From NCBI RefSeq assembly GCF_954871325.1, contig NC_088776.1, positions 35,698,508-35,762,507 on the forward strand: a stretch of 64,000 bases of DNA, in the 5' to 3' direction. Positions 50,681 through 61,265 of the stretch are shown piece by piece; position 1 is the first letter of the stretch; the number at the start of each line of letters is the position of its first letter. The notes under the pieces are model-generated. The model searched no databases, was not told where the DNA came from, and saw only the letters and a program-made list of their open reading frames with translations. Source of the stretch: Gordionus sp. m RMFG-2023. Lineage: Eukaryota; Nematomorpha; Gordioida; Chordodea; Parachordodidae. A program made the position numbers and the translations under genes.

Positions 50681-51200
50681 TTTCTTTTCTTCGAGAAAAA
50701 GGGTTGTAAGGAAAAATAAATATTTTATTATAAAAAATATATATTTATATTTTTTAAAAAAAATTTCCTATGTAGTGAATCCTACAATTACTATAAATTT
50801 TATTTGTAAAAGTGAATCGATTAAAGGTTTTTGAAATATATTATATTATAATTTTAATACAAATGTAACAATTTTAATACCTAAAGCATTTACGTAAAAC
50901 GGAATTAAAAAAAATATATTAATATAAGTATTTGCCAATAAAATATTATAATAATAAGCATAACACCATTATTCCAAATAATTTATTTCATAGTCATGCA
51001 AATTTTCAAAAATATCATTTTAACCTAATTAAAATTACCCTCTCCTCCGCCCACGACCCCCGCCTCTCTGTCTCCCAAAAATAAATACATTAATCATTAT
51101 GTCATTAGCAATAATTTTTTCAAAATATGTATATTTATATCTATTATGTATTTTTAAAAATAATATATTACAAAATTTCCAGAAATAGAAGATTAAATAT
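50681..51200. other. 5' flank of AADC gene 2
   Basis: AT-rich sequence immediately upstream of the gene 2 start codon, with no certain promoter element. The only notable feature is a GC-rich tract near 51035-51080, which on the minus strand encodes an Arg/Gly-rich tail (see the separate entry). Confidence 0.5.
51035..51075 (-). other. Arg/Gly-coding GC-rich tract, possible terminal exon
   Basis: On the minus strand the frame reads GRQRGGGRGRRRG then stop, in a region otherwise about 75% AT. An AG just upstream could be an acceptor. Such RG tails end Sm-D, LSM4 and other RNA-binding proteins, but nothing upstream identifies the gene. It may also be a chance purine-rich tract. Confidence 0.2.
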
Positions 51201-52766
51201 GCAAAAAATATAATTGGGTGAATTCCAGGACAAATCAACAAAAAAACACGCTTTTCAACCCCACCCTCTCAGATTATTCTAAAATTACTAGAGATAAAAT
51301 TTTAGCCTCAAAATTCAAACAAGAGTGAGATACGGGCCTCTATAAATCGAAAAGATGGAGCATTTTGGGTAAAACGCACCCCTTTGATTTTCAATATCTT
51401 TGGATATATGATTTAGCTATAAGCGTCATTTAAATTTCTTTATATAGCCTAATTCTAGGCCCTTAAAGTTATATAATCTTAAATTATGAATTTTAGATAT
51501 TAAAAGCCTGATATAAAACCAGAAATGATCATAAAATCAAATTGGCATTTTTTTAAGCATTGATTTTAGGATTAATTAATAAATGTGTAAATTAAGTTGA
51601 CTCGAGCTCATTTTAGGAGATGTGGCCTTTTAATCATTATTCTATTGCAAATATTCTTTATAAATATTTGATATTAATCATAATCGTAATATAAATCAAA
51701 AGCTATCAAATACTTTATGTTTAATATTTAAAAGGATAGTAATTTAAGATCTGAAGAAGTTTTACTTAAAGGGAAAAGGCTTTTCCTTTAAAAATAACTA
51801 AAAAATACAAATCAATTTATGATCATAATTTTATTGGTCAAATCAAATTTATATATTTAATTTAATTTTTCCTAGGCATAAAAGCATTCCGGGAATATGA
51901 ATGGACTTTGGAACATTAATTGTCTTTATATTCATCATTCATAGTGATATTTGCTACAAAGATAAAATAAACCTAAGGTTACGGGTGCTGAAGGCTAGTT
52001 CTTGCCCCTAACCTTTTGGTAGTGTTTGCCATGAACCATTACCAAGAAAGGTTATTCCGCGTTGATTCTGAAATCAAGTTCATGGTGGCTTAGATTGTGA
52101 CTTTTCTAAAATTCTAACATTGAGTTATTGCATCATCAGAAAACAAATTTTTTGATAAATTTTGATTTAATAAAACCAAACATTTTAGTTTAAAGTAAAT
52201 AAAAAAAAAATCGGTCTTAAATCTGCAAATTTATTAAAGTTTACTTTTACAGTGGCGTAGGCAAGAAAGGGGGGGGGGGGTTGGTTGGGGTTAAACCCCC
52301 CCCCATAACCTCCGAAATTTTTTGAAAATTTTTTAGAAAATTTTTTTTTTTAATTTTTTTCTTATTACAAATAATTTTATTTAAAAAACGGTTTCAATTT
52401 ATAAATAAATTTATATACGATATCAAAATATAATATATTTAAAAAAAACAAATAAGAATTTTCAATTTTAAATGATCACATGGTTTAAAAATATATATTA
52501 ATAATTATATGAACTCAAATATTTACCATCTCAATTCTTGTGAGATATCGGATGCTTTAAAAGCCATTATGAATCAAAAGATATCAATATCTAATGTATT
52601 GAATAAAAAAAATTTTGATATTGTTACAACCAACAGAGCAAGAATAATTATAATAATTGATGCAATCATTTGGTTAGGGAGGCAGGGCTTAGCATTAAGA
52701 GCTCATAAAATATCTGCTGGCCCCTTCACACTTACATACTCTTCTCATATTGAAGGGAATTTCAAG

Positions 52767-52992
52767 TAGTGTTGTTAAAAGGCTCGTTTTGAGCCGATTA
52801 TTAAAAAACGGCCTAGTCAATATTTTAGCCAGAAAAATATTCCCTCAGCCAAGAGATTTCGCTAATTGATGTCTAAGAAGCTTTGTGCCATCTATGAGCA
52901 AAATCTTCAGGCTTGCGTAATATTATTTTGGATAAAATATTGAGTTAGCAGTTTTTAAAAATTGACTCAAAACGAGCCATTTAACAACACTA
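52767..52992. mobile_element. 226-bp hAT-type MITE (TAGTGTTGTTAAA family), clean copy
   Basis: Starts TAGTGTTGTTAAA and ends TTTAACAACACTA; the inverted repeat runs on through GGCTCGTTTTGAGCC. A perfect 8-bp target duplication ATTTCAAG flanks it (52759-52766 and 52993-53000). It sits inside the hAT transposase frame: GNFK before and ELLKLLCNNND after read as one continuous protein once a single copy of the duplication is counted. Other copies are at 4448, 17878, 26140, 27537 and 54947. Confidence 0.9.
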
Positions 52993-54946
52993 ATTTCAAG
53001 GAATTGTTGAAACTTTTATGTAATAATAACGATAACTATATAAAGCTTTTTGAAAGCTCTGCTAAAAATGCCACCTACCATACCTTAGTCCAAGTATTCA
53101 AAATGAAATAATAGCCATATGCAATAGGTTCATATTGAAAGAAATTTCTTCAAAAGTGAAAGCATCACCATTTTTTCTTCGGATGTTGGTAACATAGAGC
53201 AATTATCCATAGCAGTAAGGTTTATTTAATGGAATCAGGTGATTTCAAAATGAAGGAACACTTTGTTCAATTTATTGGCTTACATGACACTAAATCAAAT
53301 ATGTTAGCCAAAAAAATTTAGCATCCATTTAAGACCTAGATTTAAATTTAAATCTAATGAGAAACCACGGATATGATAGAGCTCCATCGATGAGTGGTCA
53401 CGTTAAAGGGGAGCAGTCAAGAATTAGAAAGCTTTATAGCACAGCTCTATATGTTCACTGTAGTTTACATTGCCTAAATTTGATTATATATGAGGCATGC
53501 GAAATTCGAGACATCCGGAACAGTTTACGTAAAAATATTTTAATTTTATTGGAATTTATTGGATTTTATTATGTATTATAGATATCTTTTTATAATTCTA
53601 ATAAATTTTTCAAAATATAGAAACAATATCGTCGGTTTGTGACTTTTTTACACCACCCAAGAAGAGGTAGCCTTTTAACCGAACGTTTATGATATTGATT
53701 CAAATAATCAAAAAAAAACTAAAAAGATTTTGCCCAACTATTTATTGAAAGGCAACAATCAGTGAGACATTTCATCTAATTATATGAAGTTATTTTTGCA
53801 GCGCTCGAATCATACATATCAAGCAAAGTAAAAGATTCCGCAGATGCTGAAAATCTTTTGCAGGCTATTACGAAGCCACATTTTTAATATCAATTTAATG
53901 TGTATATTTTTTTTTAAATTATACATATGATTTTAGCAAAATGCTACATAAAATTGATTTGGAATTAAGGGAGGTTATGAATAGGGCAAAGGATAATGTT
54001 GAAATATTAACATCATGAAATATACGAGGAAGTAAAGGAGATCGCCAATATGTTTGGGATTGAAATTTTTAAACCTAGAGTAGTTTTTAGACAATCCAAT
54101 CGTTTAAATATTGATGCATCTACGATTGAGGATTTTTATAAAATAAATATTTTATTTCCCTTATTGATACATTTTTATTTCAATTAAATGAAAGATTTAT
54201 TTTTAAAAGCTTTTATTTTCTTCTGCCAGTTGAGTCTGAATTGTTGATTACACTTGAAACGCGAGAGGATATTAAGAAAATCTCATTTTATTCTGATGAT
54301 TTATCAGGATCGCATGATAAGTTACTTTGTGATGTCGTGATAAAATCGAATACTCTTTGAGACCAAAAAACGCTTTGCAGGCCCTTTCCATGTGTAATTG
54401 CACTTTAGATTCTCTGCCTATTTTTAATAAAAGTATTGCATTTGCAATATGAATTATTTATATTTTTAATTTATTTGTATTAATTAAAATTGTTAAATTA
54501 TATTTTTTTTAAATACCATACAAGAATTACTTATATTTTATTGAATTATATTTTTTTTAAATATAGTTATATATACAATAAATTTTTAATATAATAATCT
54601 GTATAAAAATTCTACATTTTGAAATTTATTTTATTGTATTTTATCATTAAAATAAATAAGGGATGTTATTTATACAATAGTATTTTAACAATAAATAAAA
54701 TCTATAATGAAATTCTCTAAAATTTAAAATAATGATTTTTAACACTCAATAAGATATATTGAGTGATCATAAAAAATAGAAGGTTTGGGGGGCAAATTTT
54801 TTTTCTTCTTTCTACACTGAATAGATTAATTTACAATTTTTTGATAAAATTTTTAGAATAATGTTTCCAGCCGCTTATTAATCATAAATTTGGCCAAAAT
54901 TCGGTCACTAATATTCTTTCATTTATGCTGGCTGGCTACTATAGTT

Positions 54947-55168
54947 TAGTGTTGTAAAACGGCTCGTTTTGAGACGATTTTTAACAACGGCTAACTCAAT
55001 TTTTAGCCAAAAATATATTGCCTAAGCCTTGAGATTTTGCTAATAGATGTTCAAACCTTTGTTCCTTCTACAAACAAAATCTTCAGGCTTGCTTAATATT
55101 ATTCAAGATGAAATATTGAGTTAGTCGTTTTTAAAAATCGGCTCAAAAAGAGCCGTTTAACAACACTA
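54947..55168. mobile_element. TAGTGTTGTTAAA-family MITE, second copy in the same hAT
   Basis: Starts TAGTGTTGTAAAACGGCTCG and ends GAGCCGTTTAACAACACTA, 222 bp. The interior matches the copy at 52767. The flanks do not give a clean 8-bp duplication (only ATAGT is shared). It lies just inside the right end of the hAT element. Confidence 0.82.
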
Positions 55169-56885
55169 ATAGTGATTTGACACTAATAAAGCACATAATA
55201 TTAGCAAAATTTAAAAATAGGGTACCCCCCCCCATGGATAAATCCTGGCTACGCCACTGCTTTTATATCAATATGAGTTTTCATAATAAGAATACTTAAG
55301 ATTGCATAAAATGAGTCTTTTATTCAATTGGCACAACTTCTCTCCTCTAACCTTTATTATCATAAAATGGTTTTATCAGGCATTATACTACTGTTTTAAT
55401 AGGAATTATAAAATTCTCCAAATAATATTTGGATTGGAAAACACCCTTTTTTTGACCATTTTTTTGCTATCCTTGTTATAAATTCAGCCTTAGTCTCCTT
55501 GTATTTAAGGATCTAAGAATTTGAACTGTCAATATTTAAATTTTTTGTTTCGGTCTTTCAAATTTATTTTTCAATTTCTTAATGATTTCAGATTCATCAT
55601 AATTATCTTCTGAGTTTCCAAAACATCTTTCCTTAATTTTTTCCTGGATTATCAATTTTTTAAAATAGATCCTAATCCCCTTATAAGCGTTTCTTTTGAT
55701 GACTCGCCTATTAATGGTAATGATTCATTTCGATGTCCAGCATCATTGGATGTTGAAGGTAATGTGATACTAGCTGAAGCATGTAATTTTTTTAGCACAT
55801 ATTGCAAATTTTATCTTTAATTGTTAATTATTTATTATGTGTAATCACAAGGAAGTATATTTCTTAGGATTTTACAACGTAAATTTGTAATCAACTGTTT
55901 GAAAAAAATAAAATTGCGAATTTTAGAAACTAAATAAATGTATTACATAATTTAACAATAGCAGCTCCCCATCACCTTTTCCAATCTTTTATTTAAATAC
56001 ATAAAATATAACATATTTAAAAACTTTAGGCTTAAATATATTAACAATTAATGATTTATCAAATAATTATTAAGGATTGTTACAATTGACTGATGAGTAA
56101 AATGCCATATCTCTTAAACCTGTGCTTGGCCCAACTTGAGATTTTGTAAATTTATTAACAACTCCTATAGCTATTATAATTAAATAAAAATTGAGAGAAA
56201 AGAAATTGACAATTTGATTTTATGATCATTTCCGGTTTCTGACATTAAAATTTTTAACAATATTTAAAGCTATATAACTTTAAAGGGTTATTATTAGGCT
56301 ACATAAATAAATTTAAATGACCATCTGCTTAATCATAGCCAAAAATATCTAAAATTACAGGGAGTACATTTTGCCCAAATAGCCCCACTTTTTCGACTTT
56401 TAGAAACCCGTAACTCAGTCGCTGTTTAAAGATGGAGACTTGAATTTCATTTTTTTCTTAGTTATAATATATACAATCTCTAGGAAAATGATAGAAAAAC
56501 CTGAAGAGGTCGGGTTGAAACTCATGTCAATTTGTCATGCAATTCACAATATCTGTGCATCGCAGCAGGGGTGGACTGGCCATAAGACCCAGTGGGCATT
56601 TTGCCCACGAGGCCGCGAGAAAATGTCGATTTTGAGGCCGATGAAAGAAAAATATCAAAAAAGAGGCCGGTAGGAAAAAAAAATATTATTTTGTTCACAT
56701 TATTTTCTCTTATCATTTATTTATTTTTAATGATATCTATTATTTGAATATAACATTCCCTGAGAAGAATTATCATGTCGTTTACTATATTTGAATGCAT
56801 AAAATATCAATTACGTCGCTTGACGCTATATATCATTTACCACGTGATTTTCGTTTTTTTTTTCAAAGGAAGTGAAAACGCTTAT

Positions 56886-57455
56886 GTTTGAGTTCGAGTA
56901 GAGTGAAAGCTAAGTTTTGATTAATTTATTATATTAATTTTTATACATTAATTTATTGTATATAGGAAACTATAGTGATTGATTGTATTTCTTCTTCTTA
57001 ATTCATTGATCCTTTTGAGCTTGGGCTTGAGTAGAGTAAAAGCTAGGTTTTCATTAATTTATATTATATTTTTATACATTAATTTATTGTATATAGGAAA
57101 CTATTGTGATTGATTATATTTCTTGTTCTTAATTGATCCTTTCGAGCTTGGGCTTGAGTAGAGTGAAAGCTAAGTTCATTAATTTTTATACATTAATTTA
57201 TTGTATAATATAGGAAACTATTGTGATTAATTGTATTTCTTGTTCTTAATTCATTGATCCTTTTGAGCTTGGACTTGAGTAGAGTGAAAGCTAAGTTTTT
57301 ATTAATTTATATTATATTTTTATACATTAATTTATTGTAATATAGGAAACTATCTTGTTCTTAATTCATTGATCCTTTTGAGCTCGGGCTTGAGTAGAGT
57401 GAAAGCTAAGTTTTCATTAATTTATTATATTATATTTTTATACAGTAATTTATGG
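56886..57455. repeat. Minisatellite, ~95-135-bp unit, about 5 copies
   Basis: Each unit contains GAGTAGAGTGAAAGCTA and TACATTAATTTATTGTA, followed by ATAGGAAACTAT and AATTCATTGATCCTTTTGAG. Unit length varies through small internal deletions. Located in the 5' noncoding part of the hAT at 56566. Confidence 0.88.
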
Positions 57456-57588
57456 AAACATTTGTGCGCCTAATATTTGTGTTACAACAATTTACTGATC
57501 GTTAGCAAACAAACATAATATAAGAAAAGAATCAACTTTATATACTATTTTTACACGTAAATTGAGATGTATGTAAATAGTCAAAAGT

Positions 57589-57904
57589 AAAAAACTTATT
57601 TATATTTCATAATCCAAAGATAGTAATGTTTTTTTATTATTATTACTGGCTGGTAACATAACAGATTACTTTATGCTTTATACTAAAATACAATTCTTTA
57701 AAAAAAATTATAATAAATTTTATTTTAGTTGAATTGATATATTTTTAAAAAACTTATTTATATTTCATAACCCAAAGATAGTAATGTTTTTTTTATATTA
57801 TTACTGGCCGGTAACATAACAGATTACTTTATGCTTTATATTAAAATACAATTCTTTAAAAAAAAATTATAATAAATTTTATTTTAGTTGAATTGATATA
57901 TTTT
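57589..57904. repeat. Tandem duplication of a 158-bp block
   Basis: 57589-57746 and 57747-57904 are nearly identical (both start AAAAAACTTATTTATATTTC and end GTTGAATTGATATATTTT). It lies immediately upstream of the first ATG of the hAT transposase at 57910. Confidence 0.92.
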
Positions 57905-57909
57905 CATAT

Positions 57910-60639
57910 ATGCATAGAAATGCCAAAAGGAAATTTAAAGGTGGAACTGAAAAATTAAGAAAAAAAAATGCTGCTGGTCTTAAAGCAGCTGGTGCTGATC
58001 CAAAACAACTTAAATTATCTTTTTTTGATAAATCAATACCAAGTATTTCATATACTATTACTTCATGTAAATAAACTATTTTTTTAGTGATATCAACAAC
58101 TGCCTCCCATTCATCACTACCTGAAACAACTACCTTATCTGCAACATCTTCCTGTATTATGGCATCAGTTCAATTATTGCCACTATCCTCACACTTGTCA
58201 GAAGCAACTACATCAATAATGCCTTCAGATATTTCTCAAAGTGGATTATCAGAATTGGATATGCATACACATGAAAATTTTAAGTTGCAATTAACAGCCA
58301 CTATACCTCAAAAACTTAGATTTTTAATGCAACATCCTATACAACCAATAAACATTAAATATGATAAATTATATTATCGAATGGTAATGAGTTAAAAAAT
58401 ACCTAGATAATGGATTACCATAAAAATTATATGCAATAAAGCCCAAGCTGTGTACTGCTCAATCTGCCTGGCATTTGCAGTATGCGAAAACACTTTCACA
58501 ACAGCCTCTACAAATTTTCGCCACATGCACTCAGTTATTAAAATACATGAAAATTCAAGTGCATATTAGTACTGTCGAGGCCTACCTCAGAGCTTCAAAA
58601 AACCAGTCATTTAATAATTCAATTAGCGTTAAAATATTAAATGAAAAAAATCGACAAATTCATAACAATATCCACATAATAAAACAAATATTTGAGATAT
58701 TAAAGTTTTTAAGTAAACAAAACTTACCATACAGAGGATCAAATGCTACCGAAACACTTAGCCTCTTTGATAATGAAAATTTATGGCAATTTCCTGGAAA
58801 TGATCCGTATTATATCAAAGAATGATCAAATACTTAGAGATCATTTAGAGAAGGCTATTTTAAAAAGCAAACGTAGAAAAGATACGCTTAAACTGTCTAA
58901 CAAATCAAAATCGAAGGGAAGAGGTTCTCTCATAACCTTGTTATCAAAAACAACTGTCAACAAAGTTATTGATGCTGTTCTTGATCAAATCAGGAATTTA
59001 ATAAAAAAGGAGATTGGTGACAAACGGTTTAGTTTGCAAATGGATTGTACTCAAGACATTTGCGTTTATGATCAAGCAACCATTTGCCTACGATACATAT
59101 ATAATGGTAAAATAACAGAAAGGCTTTTTGCACTTACAATAGTTACGAACTCTTCTGGAAAAGGATTTTTTGATATCGTGAGTGAATGCTTTTTAAAACA
59201 TGGAATTCAAATGAGAAATATAATTGGAGAATCATTTGATGGTGCTGCAAATATGCGGGGGGATGTTGGGTTGCAAGCTCTTATTAGACAAGAGGCTCCA
59301 AGTAGCTTGTATATTTGGTGTTACAGTCACATATTATATCTCTGTATATGTGATTCATGCGATAATATTGAAGGCAAAATTTTATTTGGATTATTGAACA
59401 GACTAGCAACTTTCTTTGGTGAATCATATAAAAGGATGGACGCTTGGGTGAAACAGAATAACTCAACTGGCCAAAATAAACTGAGAAGGCTGCGAAAAAT
59501 AGGTGAGACAACGTGGTGGGCACGTGAATAAGCCCTTAAATGGATATATGGCAAAGAGAGCTTACTTCCAATAACGATAAGTGCACTTCGATTCATAATA
59601 GATAATAAATCATTTGAGGCAAAAACCTCATCAGAAGCGCAGTCGTTGATAGATAATTCATGTAAATTTAAGACTCTTAGTACAGTTGTAATATATTTAG
59701 AAATTTTTGAAATAATGGGGCCATTGTCATTGTATCTTCAAACCAAAAATTTAGATATTTTGTAGGCATGGAAGATGATAGAAGATGCTAAGTCTTCTGT
59801 GTCATCGTTAACTATTATATCAATTCAAAATAAAGCAATAAAAATGGCTTCTGATTTAAATGAAACACTTTCATATTTAAAGCTTCCGGAGAGTATCTGT
59901 GTACAGACTGCTCTGCCAAAAATTCGAATAGGACGAGCAAAGAGAATATATAGTGATGAAGGCCAGGATGAACGTCCTCAAGAAACGATTGACCTTTATA
60001 GGGTTGAAGTATTTCGTCCTATAATTGATCAAATTATAAACAGTTTGTCGGAACGCTTTTCTGCGAATAGAGAGCTTATTTTGAATGTGCGATATTTGCA
60101 TCCAAGGCATTTTGATGACATAAATAGTAAAGGTATTTCTGAAATGGCCTTGGAAAAACTGGCGCAATTGGCAAATATATCGAGTGATAAATTACATAAC
60201 GAATTGTGTTCATTTTCTAGTGTATTCAAAGATTTAATAGCAGAATTAAATGAAACGGACGATGATATCTTATGTACAAGTGAGGAGTCGAATGAAGAAG
60301 ATGGACTACTACAATATGATAATAACTCGAAGTGATAAATGTAACAATTGTTTAATATGCGTGTATGAAATTCTTAAGAGGTACAATATGCATACAAGTG
60401 CATACACTAATATATTTTTGGCGTATGAATACATTTTAACTTTATCATTTACGCAGGTTAATTGCGAGAGAACATTTAGCAAATTGAAAATTATAAAAAA
60501 TAGGCTGAGAGCTAATATAGGCCAAGAAAAATTAGAAGCGTTTTTAACGATGTCAGTTGAACGAGAACTATTGATTGAAATAGAAGATATTCTTGTTTAT
60601 CGCAAAGGTTCAAAGTTAATGAGAGATTTATTAACATAA
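57910..60639 (+). pseudogene. hAT transposase pseudogene (ZMYM1-like)
   Basis: Starts at ATG 57910 (MHRNAKRKFKGGTEKLRKK), the basic N-terminal start seen in ZMYM1-like transposases, and ends at the stop at 60637-60639. Segments: 57910-58395 (one in-frame TAA at 58072), 58475-58825, 58743-59531, then onward in the same frame through 60335, then 60347-60639 in a new frame. Visible motifs: LQMDCTQDICVYD (first catalytic Asp) near 59037, GESFDGAANMRG (second Asp) near 59226, WCYSHILYLCICD, and the C-terminal dimerisation block VNCERTFSKLKIIKNRLR with the third acidic residue near 60460. Stops at about 59529 and 59763 and frameshifts near 58400, 58790 and 60335 inactivate it. Roughly 880 codons, normal for the family. 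It is a DNA-transposon gene, not a host gene. Confidence 0.88.
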
Positions 60640-60877
60640 AAATTATATATTATTAATTCATTTATTTAAATCTTATTTATATCTATTACAATATGATCTC
60701 TAATTTTATAAGTGTAACAATTTTATTCTCTGTGCAATATTGTATAATTGTTGTAATTTTATATGTGTAATTAATTGATTTTATATATTGAGTATGTATT
60801 ATATTATATTTAACATGTGATGTATGATTTGATTTTATAGTGCAATATCCTTGTAAATCTAATATAAAATATATATG

Positions 60878-61035
60878 TGCAATGGATATTTTTTTATATG
60901 TGCAATGAATATTTTTTAATATGTGCAAATGAATATTTTTTAATATGTGCAATGAATATTTTTTTATATGTGCAATGAATATTTTTTTATATGTGCAATG
61001 AATATTTTTTTATGTGTTCAATGAATATAATTTTG
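60878..61035. repeat. ~22-bp tandem repeat, about 7 copies
   Basis: The unit ATGTGCAATGAATATTTTTT plus TA recurs about seven times with small changes in the 3' noncoding end of the hAT at 56566. Confidence 0.9.
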
Positions 61036-61265
61036 GATGTGCAATTTTTTAAAATAAAATATATGATTATCGTGTCATTATTCTTTTCTTTTTTTTAAAT
61101 GTAAATTGTTTGAACCTATAAAAAATAACAAGTAATAAAAATATATAATTTAAGGAAGCCATTTGCAAAATAGGGGGTATGGGGGCAAAGACCCATAAAA
61201 ATGAGGCCGCTATAAAAAAAATGCCCATGAGGCCGTAACGTCGCCAGTCCGCCCCTGCATAGCAG

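Larger units (their letters stand above)
52250..55259 (+). mobile_element. hAT transposon (ZMYM1-like), decayed, with two nested MITEs
   Basis: Ends CAGTGGCGTAGGCAAGA (left) and, read inward from the right, CAGTGGCGTAGCCAGGA, each next to a G/C run. CTTTTA abuts both ends (52244-52249, 55260-55265), a likely target duplication. Transposase blocks on the plus strand: RQGLALRAHK near 52680, GNFK at about 52760 continuing after a MITE as ELLKLLCNNND, YDRAPSMSGHVKGEQS with YVHCSLHCLNL (53360-53490), and RVVFRQSNRLNIDAS near 54080. Several stops and frameshifts are present and the C-terminal region is reduced, so it is dead. MITEs are inserted at 52767-52992 and 54947-55168. Confidence 0.85.
51201..56557. 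mobile_element. Unclassified element with ~350-bp terminal inverted repeats
   Basis: The segment 51201-51546 is homologous to the reverse complement of 56207-56556. Shared blocks in order include GTGAATT, TTTCAACCC, CTAGAGAT, a TATTTTTGG/ATCTTTGG block, GTCATTTAAATTT, TAAAGTTATATA and GAAATGATCATAAAATCAAA. The arms are roughly 70% alike by eye. Between them lie about 2.3 kb of own sequence plus a 3.0-kb hAT insertion (52250-55259). An open minus-strand stretch near 55500-55790 (ESLPLIGESSKETLIRGLGS; CFGNSEDNYDESEIIKK) may be remains of its own protein; I do not recognise it. A second hAT landed nine bases outside the right arm. Superfamily unknown. Confidence 0.6.
56566..61257 (+). mobile_element. 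Full-length hAT transposon (ZMYM1-like / DUF4371 type), decayed
   Basis: TIRs CAGGGGTGGACTGGCC (left) and CAGGGGCGGACTGGCG (right, read inward) enclose 4692 bp. The flanking 8-mers CATCGCAG (56558-56565) and CATAGCAG (61258-61265) match at seven of eight. Subterminal GGCCGC/GAGGCC motifs occur at both ends. One transposase gene fills 57.9-60.64 kb (separate entry). The 5' untranslated part holds a five-unit minisatellite and a duplicated 158-bp block; the 3' part has a 22-bp tandem array. Only a handful of disruptions suggests it is younger than the other hATs here. Confidence 0.92.
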
